Shown here in pieces: positions 50,601 to 62,600 of a stretch of DNA of 64,000 bases (its first letter is position 1; every line of letters starts with the position of its first letter). The notes beneath the pieces are model-generated. The model had not been told where the DNA came from. It was given only the letters and a program-made list of their open reading frames with translations, and ran no database searches. The DNA comes from Sipunculus nudus. Its lineage: Eukaryota > Annelida > Sipuncula > Golfingiida > Sipunculidae. The position numbers and the translations under genes were made by a program. The stretch is from assembly GCA_026874595.1 (NCBI GenBank), contig CM049315.1, positions 67,155,916 through 67,219,915 on the forward strand, given 5' to 3'.

Positions 50601-53600
50601 GTCTATAACTGTGAAACTGTAAATGAATATTTTATACAACCAAACAGTCAAATTCAGAAAATTACTGCATTTTAAAAACTGCTCTACTTTTATAGGGGGA
50701 TAACAAAATAATTGAAAGTTAAATGTCACAGACCTGCATTTTTTATAAATCAGTATCAGTCAAACGTAAACTTTTTTCAGTAAAAAATGAAATTAACAAA
50801 TCAGTAAAAATTACAGATAAAAAATGTGATCCATTCTAGTTTTCTACCAACTGAATATCAGATATTGTGGATTAAATAAATATCAGATACTGTGAACCTG
50901 TTATTTTGTTGAAAATCTGAATGTGTTAGTCTCACCAAGTGTGCAGTGTTTGCCATTCCATCCTCGCTGGCACGCACAGGTACCATTGTTACACACGCCG
51001 TGCACACCACATCTCGAGTCGCACACAAGCTGTGTACACACACTTCCTGTCCAACCTTTATCACACACGCACTGCTGGTTTCGGCAGATTCCATGGACAC
51101 AGGTTACTGGGCATATTTCTGGCAATAGAAACAAACTTAAAGTTATCACATGTACATAAAAGAAACAACAGCATCATATATCATTTTTCTCTAGATATTT
51201 ATTGATTTTTCATTAACATAGAGATTTACCTTAGGGTCAGGCTGGAGATATTTTGAAGTTTATATGATTATTTCAATTTTACTATTCAATCAGGATTTTG
51301 TTTTTTCCTGTAGATTAAGGTGTGCGTATGTAGGGAAGGTGGCTGGGGAGGGCTTTTATCTGGTGGGGCTGAGGGGGTTGGCTGGGCTATAGAACAGGGG
51401 CCATTTTTAATAAAGGTGACAATTAATATGTAACCATATAACTGCAAACCTGATATTTACTGGTATTAAATAAAGTTGTGTGACATAATATTACAGTCAA
51501 CCTGATATTTACTGGTATCAAATACAGTTGTATTACATAATATAACAGTCAACCTGGTATTTACTGGTATCAAATAACATTGTGTTACATTTTATAACAG
51601 TCAACCTGATATTTTACTGGTATCAAATTACATTGTCTTACATATGATAACAGTCAACCTGATATTTACTGGTATCAAATACAGTTGTGTTACAGTGAAT
51701 ATCACCTGAATACCTTAATGTGCCTATTTGTGGTAGTAAGTAAAAGAAACTTATATTTATTAAACTGAATATTAACTGCTAAGGTTTTTAAAGATAGTTA
51801 AAAAGCTATTTGAAAATACAATCATTTATTAAAGTGACAGTGCATGAAGCACTGAAAAGACAAGCGTTGTTTGTATATGAGCTCATTTTACGGACCAAGA
51901 GAGAAACAGGAGGCAGGCAACCCATACATCATACCCGAGCTTTCTATCAGCACCGCAAGTAAATATTGTCTTAAATGTTTATCGCACCACACACCCTTCT
52001 TGAAATGATGATGCATGAAGCACTGACGATCACTACATATAACTCCTACTCGTTAAGTGTGAGCTTCGGCCTGACAGTATTCAACCAGCCAGCACTAGGC
52101 CTGGTCTTATCAATAATTCACGCAGCCTCAGCTTGTCAGCATGCGGGCGACTACTTAGCCTCAAGCTCTATGCTCCTTTGACTCGCTACGAGTTTCAATG
52201 AGTCGTTAAAGATTCCTGGCCTTAGGTATGGTGTGCGTGTAGTTTTCTCAATGAGTGTGTTTTAAACTTGAAAAAAAAATTGATTTCACTGCGGCCAAAT
52301 ATGATCCAAGGATAATTTTAGGCAATGTCAAAGCCTCAGTACCATTCTGATAAATTTGTGTGGAAATAAATGATATTTTGCTCTCCTATTTAGACACCTG
52401 CCTGTCTAGATTACTGTCCATTAGTGATATCTAGAGTAGACTCCTACGTGATATGCAACTGATCCCCTCTGTGAAACACCACCAACAAATCAAAGTAATG
52501 CTTCTCTGAAGCTGCTAGTAACCTCTTGTGAAACTATTCAAAAGTACAACCCATCTTATTCAATCGTGTTGATACCAGATTCAGTATAAAATATGATAAA
52601 CCCAGAATACATAAATAACTTAAGAAACATATGTATTTATGTAAACCACTAGTTAATAATCATTATTATAACTATTATTATTATTGGATAATATCATAAT
52701 TATTATTATCATTATAACTTTTTATAATATTTATGAACAGACCCCTTTACATTTAAAATCAATAAGCTAAACTCTAGTTCTTTGTCTGACGTGACTTATG
52801 GCCCTGTACCACAGAGGATGTCCTATATTTTTTTCAAATCAGACATATCTTTTTTTATATAACAGACAAATATTTCTGCCAATGTAATTTATTATAGACT
52901 TATCAAAAAAAGTATGAAATACCGAATGTTTATATGAAGATGTTGTGCCACTATATTTTGATGATTTTAAAGTTCCATTAAATGACCAAGGCAGCATACT
53001 GTTCAAGTTCACAATATTTTGCCCCCCAAGTCATAATTTTAATGAGCAAAATAAAAATTACAATTACTCAAGTGATGAATCTTAGCTGCAACACCTTGGC
53101 TTGCAGTTCATTTTCTGTCATTGCAGAGGAGTACCTTTCTTTCCATGGTGATTACAGTAATTAGCTAATTAAATAATTATAATTAAAGCAGGGCTTTCTA
53201 ACACAAAATTAGGCTTGTTTCTTTCTGCCTTTGTTCTGCCAAAGGTCATTTTCAAACAATATCCATTTCACTTTTTCACTTGGATTATCCATAAATTGCT
53301 TAATCATTTTCAGAAATTAATCTTGTTTCTTCTATTTAAATTTAAAATGGTTAGAACCCTGGACATTTGGCACTCAATTAAATGGCCAGATATTACAATA
53401 TTACTGTTCATGACACATTCCTTAGGTCTTGAAAATTTTCAACATGTAGGATTTTGACTTAATGAAGTTACCACAATTACTCATGCAGAATTAGATTTCC
53501 TTAGCTATAAACAATTTTGAAATAACCATAGCTAAATTCAACCTAAGAAGCCCAAATTCAAAATTTTCCTGGGCAAAATCTTTTAATAATAATTTTTCCA

Positions 53601-56600
53601 AGATACATTGGTGACCAGTTACAATTATCTATAACACAATCCTCATAAGTACCTAATTTTCCAAGACACCTTGTAAAACAGCTGACTCACCTTCATCACA
53701 ATGTTCGCCAGTAAAGCCATGGTCACAAATGCAGCGACTGTCCACACACTGGCCGTGTCCGCTGCAGTCGCGTACCTTACACTGAGCCGAGTCTGGAACC
53801 CTACAGTCCTGGCCGCCCCAGCCTTGGTAACAATTGCACTCTCCGCGGCGATACTGTCCATGGCCATTACACAAAATGGGACACTGATCTGCATGAGAGA
53901 GAATTTCACAAATTTATAATCTGCAAACACTGATTGACACGCAAAGTTTTACTGAAAGATGAGGGAAGAATCTTGGTGACTATAAAAGAATATACAGTCG
54001 AGCCAACTTTATGTCATATCGATTAATAGAAAATCCCGTTTACAGTCACATAAATCTGAAATCCCAAACCATTTCCTATATAAACAATGGTAAATATGAC
54101 CGTTTAATATCATGGAATATTGTCATAATCCTGTTTATTGTCATGCTTGGAACCCTGGGCAGTGATAACAGTTCGCAGTTAATATCACATCAGACGCCAA
54201 AACGGCGATCAACGAGGCCAAGAGCCTGTAATCGGTCAGGCGTATCAAACAATCGCATCTCCCACTAGTGTGTGGCAGGCAAGTGCAGTGATGCATGCAG
54301 GTCACTCCCCGTCACATAGCAAATTCACGTCTTAAGATACCACGGTAATCCAGCTCATTGCGTAACTTGTACGTTTACAAGGGCGATGTTCGCGATCACA
54401 TATCATCCAAAATGAACTCCAGGCCTTTGAAAGGCCGCTGTTTACACCTCAGTGACATTTCGTCAAGATGATATGAAGCATGAGCGAGCTCTAAACATTG
54501 CTTACGATTGGAAATCCTCTTTAAGGGTCCACGAAAAGCTGTGATTTTGTCAGCACTGGAGGAGATACCCGGTCCAAAATCTCAATCGCGGCAAAACTTC
54601 AGAAAGTTGAAAATGGCATGATGATGCCCTCTTCCTGAACAGTCCTATCATAAAGACGATCATGGAAGTTTGAGTCATTAATAAGATATCCAGAAAATAA
54701 GGCGCAATAGTCGGAAAGAATTATCTAGTAAAATAGTTTGCCTACGCATAACGTTATAACTGTGCCACAAATATCCAGACATTTTACCTCATGACCCAGA
54801 CGCTACGTCTCTTTCTGTTGGCAAGTCGGATTTTTGTCAGTTATTGCCGCTTGCGGCACAAAACTTACAGGAAATAGATTTTCAGGTGCGCATAAACGTA
54901 ATTTGATATGCTGTTGTGCAATAAAAATATTCATAAACATTTCTGTTCCCTTTTTACTGACGATTTATTTAATATTATAAGAGACAATGCTTCTTCTATG
55001 ACTCAAAAGGTCCTCAATGTTGAAGCCCGCATAATGTCACATCCCGGTTATTATCATAATTTATGGCTGCACCACCGACATCACAATAAGCGGGCTTGTC
55101 TGTATATACAAGAAAGAAAGCAGGATGTAAGAATGACAGAGATACAGGTATAACTTGCACAGATACAAGAAAAGATCTGCCTGACAGGACCACCATCCAT
55201 TCCATTACCTCTGTCCACCTGATTTTTTCGTGATTATCTCCACATAAGACCAACTTTCCAAACAAAATTTGCACAAATTGCAAAATAAGGAAAATGTGTA
55301 ATTTTTGGTACCTGACCTGCTTACAATATAAATATTATTCATTTTACGGCCTGGTTAACATGTCTGATATATATGGTTCATGGCACCTCTAACAAGTTAC
55401 CATTGTTTGTCTTCCTTGGATATGGATATGAAGTAATGTGACGTAACAGTGAAGTAAGTACATAAGGAGAATACAAGTCTCAATTTAACCAGGGGTCGGC
55501 AGCTCTTGATTATTGGCCCCGTGAATATGGGTGCCTCTTTTGAACAGTGATGATGTCTATTATGACATAATCAATGTTCCCTGCCATGCTCATTTCATAG
55601 ATTGGTGGCAAGGTGTTGCTACAGAATATACTAGTTTCTCATAAAATGGTTTTTAAATGTTTACACAAAAATGACGAAAGGTAGGCTATTATTTCCATTA
55701 TAGTTAATTACACATTTTCCTTTTTCTGTCCAAGGGGCGAAAAGTTTTGGCGTTCTTTGACTCGCAAAAAAATTATTGCGATAAAACAGGTGGACAGGGA
55801 TAATGGAACGGACTATAGATAAAACAGGTGGACAGGGGTGGTGGAATGGACTATAAATAAACAGGTGGACAGTGGTGGTGGAGCAGACTATAGATAAAAC
55901 AGGTGGACAGGGATGGTGGAACAGACTATAGATAAAACAGGTGGACAGGGATGGTGGAACAACGTATAGAGAAATCAGGTGGACAGGGGTGATGAAAGGG
56001 ACTATAGGTAAAACAGGTGGACAGGGGTGATGAAATGGACTATAGATAAAACAGGTGGACAGGGATGGTGGAACAGCCTGTAGATAAAACAGGTGGACAG
56101 GGGTGGTGAAAGGGACTATAGGTAAAACAGGTGGACAGGGGTGGTGAAACAGACTATAGATAAAACAGGTGGAAAGTGGTGGTGAAACAGACTATAGATA
56201 AAACAGGTGGACAGGGATGGTGGAATAGCCTATAGATAAAACAGGTGGACAGGGATGGTAAAGGGACTATAGGTAAAACAGGTGGACAGGGGTGGTGAAA
56301 CGGACTATAGATAAAACAGGTGGACAGTGTTGTTGAAACAGACTATAGATAAAACAGGTGGACAGGGATGGTGGAATGGAATAATGAAGACAACATCATA
56401 GTGAGGAAGGCTGATACCAATCAACAAGTTATACGGCTCAGAAGATCCAGAATATTTACGGCCTGATAAAAATATCACCATGATGCATGGATGATTTGCG
56501 GTTCTTCTTGGCACAGCATTTGACCAATTAACGCACACAGCAAGGTGAGGCTGTCAAAAATCCATACACATCCTGATAGACTGAACTTAAAAAACGAGGG

Positions 56601-59600
56601 AAAGTGGCAAGAAATGAGGAGGTAGCCAGTCTAATGAATACAAACAGGCTTCACAAAGTATGTGGGGCAGGGCAATAATCGTCAATCTCCTCACACAGAT
56701 GTCACTCCCTCCACACACAGGAATCCCCGCGCAGATCTCAGCTCGTAGTTTGATCAACATTAATTAGCATAGTAATCTGTCATGGTTTGCCGGAGGAAAA
56801 AAAGGCATTATCACTTTGTACATGGGATCAATAAATTCTGTGCCGCCAATGCACCATCATCTTCATGCTACTCCAACGGCAACAAGCGGCAACTTGCGCA
56901 ACAGCCAGCCATCATTATTATCAATCATCCTTGACAGATGAGGCATCAGGCTCTGCTTCAAAAGCATCCCTGATATGGTCCGTGCACATTTGACTTCTGC
57001 GGCACGTTCATTTCTGTTTGCGTTCCCCACTGTAAGCGCCATTTAACCTTGCCGCAGATTGCTGCATGCCGACATGTAACTCCATTGTCACAGGAGCTAC
57101 TGAAGCTTATCAATTTCCTGTGCCCTATCCAAATGCAATATGGCATTTTAACAAGAACCTAGTTGCCTGTGTCCATCATATAAATTGGCATCTAGCAGTC
57201 TATCATTTAGCAGTCATATATGAAATCCTGTAACACGACCACAGCCCTGTTAACAAACACCGCAAAATTCACATGCAGCCCCGTCATTACCTTCTTCGGA
57301 GGACTAGCCGGCTTAATGCATCCATTGTAAATAAATGACATCTACAGAATGATATTATTATCCCATCAAATGTCACCCGGATGCATTGCAGACTGTCCAC
57401 GTCCAACGTTTTTCACCAAATATACCAGAGTTGGGTAACTGGTGATATCTATGAGGGTTTGGTAGCTCTCCAAGCTAATTTTGTAGAGTGGATCGTATTG
57501 TCTTAGCAGACAGCATCGCTGACATTACTGCCACCAACTGACAGTCTGACAAATGGCCAAATTCACAACTCCTTGACTGAAGCCATAAATCAAACTCAAA
57601 ATTATTGACTAATCGAGCAATATTCGGAAAAATACATTACACCTTAGGCAATAAACCGGCCTTGTCAGTCAGCCAGGCCCCTGACGTAAACCAGAAGCTG
57701 AACAAATGATTACTTGGAGTATGAGAAACTTGAGCCACACTTCAGCTTGAATAGTGAAAATGAGGAAATAATGAATTTAAGTTGTCCTGTATCATTACCA
57801 GACCCAACCTATGAAAAACGCTTCCCCACAGTATACTAAATTGATTATCAACTTGAATCCAACTCTTAGTTAAAAATCTTGGCAATATGTACTCTAGTTA
57901 ACTAGCATAATACAGATGTTTGTGTCTAATTACTCATTTTATTTAACATTCTGTTCAGCATACCATTTAATACAGAAATTAATTTTAATGTGTTCACATA
58001 TATTAAGAAATGTACTTTGTAAAACAGCAGGAACATGGGTAGAATGTACACTCCCAAAGAGTTAGAAATACGTGACTATGAACAAAGGACCCATGGATCA
58101 TGACGCTTAGCTGACTAGCATGACATTATATCTTAACAACAGAAATTTTATCATCTGAGAAGCAAGTTTACCCTTTTACAAGTAATGTCTAAGTACAACA
58201 ACTGTTCAGTGTGCAGAGTCTGTATAACAGCAGATTTAAGTGAAAGAAAATTTTATAACTTACTCTGGTTGCACTCCGGCCCCGTGTAACCGGGGTAACA
58301 CTCGCATCTACCTTTGACACAGTCCCCATGCCCATGGCAACCATCTTTGCAGCCTTTTACAGAAGCTTCTGAAATCACATGATCACAACATGTCAAGTCA
58401 ATAGAAATATTTGGACATTTTTTTATTTTCTTTTTTTTATATGTGTTGTTTTGTTTTTATGCAAAACAATTTGCCTTTCAGCCTTTATGACCTTAATGTC
58501 TATATATCTGTTTTGTCTACCCCCTGAAACTAAGTAGCTGTTTTGTCTACCCCTTGAACTAAGTGTCTACCCATCTGTTTGTCTACCCCTTGAACTAAGT
58601 GTCTACCCATCTGTTTTGTCTACCCCTTGAACCAAGTGTCTACCCATCTGTTTGTCTGCTCCCTTGAACTAAGTGTCTACCCATCTGTTTTGTCTACCCC
58701 TTGAACTAAGTGTCTACCCATCTGTTTGTCTGCTCCCTTGAACTAAGTGTCTACCCATCTGTTTTGTCTACCCCTTGAACTTAGTGTCTACCCATCTGTT
58801 TGTCTGCTCCCTTGAACTGTTTGTCTACCCCTTGAACTAAATGTCTACCCATCTGTTTTGTCTACCCCTTGAACTAAGTGTCTACCCATCTGTTTGTCTG
58901 CTCCCTTGAACTAAGTGTCTACCCATCTGTTTTGTCTACCCCTTGAACTAAGTGTCTACCCATCTGTTTGTCTGCTCCCTTGAACTAAGTGTCTACCCAT
59001 CTGTATTGTCTACCCCTTGAACTAAGTTTCTATCCATCTGTTTGTCTGCTCCCTTGAACTAAGTGTCTACCCATCTGTATTGTCTACCCCTTGAACTAAG
59101 TTTCTATCCATCTGTTTGTCTGCTCCCTTGAACTAAGTGTCTACCCATCTGTTTTGTCTGTTCCCTTGGACTAAGTGTCTACCCATCTGTTTTGTCTGTT
59201 CCCTTGGACTAAGTGTCTACCCATCTGTTTGTCTGCTCCCTTGAACTAAGTGTCTACCCATCTGTTTGTCTGCTCCCTTAAACTAAGTGTCTACCCATCT
59301 GTTTGTCTACCCCTTGAACTAAGTGTCTACCCATTTGTTTTGTCTACCCCTTGAACTAAGTGTCTACCCATCTGTTTGTCTGCTCCCTTGAACTAAGTGT
59401 CTACCCATCTGTTTTGTCTACCCCTTGAACTAAGTGTCTACCCATCTGTTTGTCTGCTCCCTTGAACTAAGTGTCTACCCATCTGTTTTGTCTGTTCTCT
59501 TGGACTAAGTGTCTATCCATCTGATTGTCTGCTCCCTTGAACTAAGTGTCTACCCATCTGTTTTGTCTGTTCCCTTGGACTAAGTGTCTACCCATCTGTT

Positions 59601-62600
59601 TTGTCTGTTCCCTTGGACTAAGTGTCTACCCATCTGTTTTGTCTGTTCCCTTGGACTAAGTGTTTACCTGTCTGTTTGTCTGCTCCCTTGGACTTAGTGT
59701 TTACGTATCTGTTTGTCTGCTCCCTTGAACTAAGTGTTTACCTATCTGTTTGTCTACTTATGGAACCAAGTGTTTACCTGTCTATCTTCTTTCTGGAACT
59801 CAGTGTCCAGCAGTCTGGTTTTTTTACCTTGTGTAACAATAAGTCTGGGTTTATCAGTGAGAATGTCAGCTCAGTCTACAGATCTTTTACGTTTTATTAT
59901 TATGATACAACAGTGTATCAACATGTCACTCTACACAGTTAATACATCAGCAAGAAAAACTCTTACCATAAGGAGAGGCAACATAGCCAACTTGAGCAGG
60001 CGTGTCTGCATCATTGTATACAAACACGAACCACGGCCCTCTTTCCATGTACTGCACAAAAGCTGTTGCTTTAACTGGTGAATCATACTTCTGAAAGATA
60101 TCATAAGTAAGCAAGTGATAGAATATTTCAGTCTTCTTCTACACTGCTGAAGTTCTTAAACTATACATCCAGTTGAGCAACTTCTCAATATTATCATATT
60201 CAGTTTGTCTGTCAAGGAAATTAAACATTGTAAACCCACTTAGACACACCCATTCTAATTACTAGACAATGTGACAGAAAAACCTTTATAGATTGCGTTA
60301 AACAGACCAGCACCTGATTAGCACCTTTTTTTTTATTCAAATATTTTTTTTGGTTGGAGGTACCCGCCTCCATTTTTTTAAATGCTAGCTTGATTAAGTA
60401 TATGTACATCTGCAGAATTCCATTCCACAGATCAACAGGGGAAATCATCTTGCAGAAGATAACCTATAAATTTACAGATCAAATACTGGTAGTTGATTTT
60501 GCATTTCCAGAAAAATAACCATTCCACTACTTTTTGAATGACCCTTCCAACAGATCAAGCAGCAAATATCTTGTTTTAGAGGTGACTATTTTTGTTTTTT
60601 TTTTCTAGACATTTATGAGGGTGTGTCTAAATATTCTAAACACACATTAATATATAACAAACCTTAAAACGAGCAGTCTCTTGACACCTTTTATTCAGGA
60701 AATTTTTCTGTATGTTGTGGTTTATCCTGCTGCTACTTCTATTTACAACCTATGAAGTCTGACCAAAAAGACAAGCCAAACATCCATTAAAGTGTCCTCC
60801 AGGGAACAAGGCATGTCCCAGGAGACCCCCAGGACACTGGCGGCTTCTGGACATACTTTTTTGACAGGTCCCCAGGGATGCAGGTCTTTTAACACAGCAG
60901 GGGGACAGGACCAGGAGGCTTTTAGTGTTCTACCAGTAATGGCTCTCCTGGTCTCCGTGGAACCCCTAACCTTACATATTAAATCTACAGGAATCCACTC
61001 ACAAGTTTATATCCTATGTAGAAGGCCAGGGGTTACCTGGGTAAACCATTTATAGACTATCTACCCATTCAGCCAGTGTCATCATACTTGACCTTCAAAG
61101 GTGCAAGACCAAGGTTGTATGATGTATACTTACTTATATACAATTTAGTCAACTACTGGCTAGAGAGTGACATTAAGAGTCACTGCTCCCTTAATAGCTA
61201 TCAAAGAAAGTGAGGATTAGTGGTTCCCAGAATAATAATTTTATTTTTATGAAAAAAAAACAACCACTATTTGTTCAATTTTTTACTATTGTTAGACAGT
61301 TTACACCAACTATAAAACAACAATCACTCCAATGGTATCAATCATGCTTGCTATCACCACCTCCCCAAACCCTGATTTTTAAAAATTTGTAAATTTATCA
61401 ATGTTAATGCTATGGTATCACTTACAGCAGGGCTAGTGAATATGATTACTTCTGGTTTTATTTGTATATTCATAAATATTCATCAGATTAATCATCCACA
61501 TATTTTATATGTAACAATAAGGGTGGACGGACGTTTCGGACACAGTCCGACATTCAACAATATGTATACTAATCAAGATCATTTCCAATATTTTCAATTC
61601 TACAGGAGTTCTGAAATTACAACATAAGGAACAATCTTATAGTTTTATTTGTTTATATTGATAGCTGTATTATCCAAAACTTAGAAGATGTTCACACATT
61701 ATTTGCTATATCAGAGGTATCAGAGGGCTATAAACAGTAACTGTTTACAGACAAATTGCTGCTGCCTTTAAGAAACCTGATGGTCCAAATGCAGCAACAC
61801 TGACAAATTACCCATGATGCCACTTCCTGTCCCAGAATGCCCACCTTGTTCCCAAGGCTATGATTACCACCAAGAATAAGTGAAGAGATGAGATGATCAA
61901 AGCCACTGGGGAGCCAGAGGTGCAGGCACATGACCTTGGAAGTAACTTCATCGATAAAGACACCATCAGATGGGAATATGATAAGCAGTAGCTGTCTGTC
62001 TAAGCTGCATCTCTTAATGATTGCTGGCCTGGTATTATATGAATTATAAATACCTAGATAATTCCTCCTATTTGATTTACATAATCTAAATATGGTTTCC
62101 CCATTTTAATTCTGTAACACTTGTTTGCTGGAAAAGTAACTTTTTAAATATTCTCTCATGTGCCTCAATCCGAATTTCTTCCTGCTTTTTTTCCATTGAG
62201 AAGAATGACTGATAATTTTAGAAACAACACTTCAGACAAGTAACTTAGCATATTTTACATGATATTTTGGCATTAAAGAGTACAACAAACTTACATGGAC
62301 ACAAAATAAATGACATAAATTGCTACCACATGTACAACATGAAAAACGTAATATTTGTGCAGGCCAAATTTCAAAATTTAGGTTCCTAGTTTTTAATATC
62401 AGATAAACATTTTTTTCGGGTAAACATTGTTCGAATTAACGACACCTTACTGAATGAATATATAGCAGCTAGTGGAAAGCAGAGAAGTAATCAAGTACTT
62501 TATGCCATCTATTATTAGTCCTACCTGGAATGCCCTCCTGTAGCGGGTTGGGATCTTGTCTGTATCGATGGGTTGAAAGAAATCATACTGAGTGAATGTA

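Noticed and set aside
51975..52181. 68-codon plus frame in a less AT-rich island
   Set aside because: It lies on the opposite strand within the teneurin intron, with no recognised domain and no splice support.
58490..59790. CRISPR-like array
   Set aside because: The units are directly adjacent with no unique spacers. This is a eukaryotic minisatellite in an intron.
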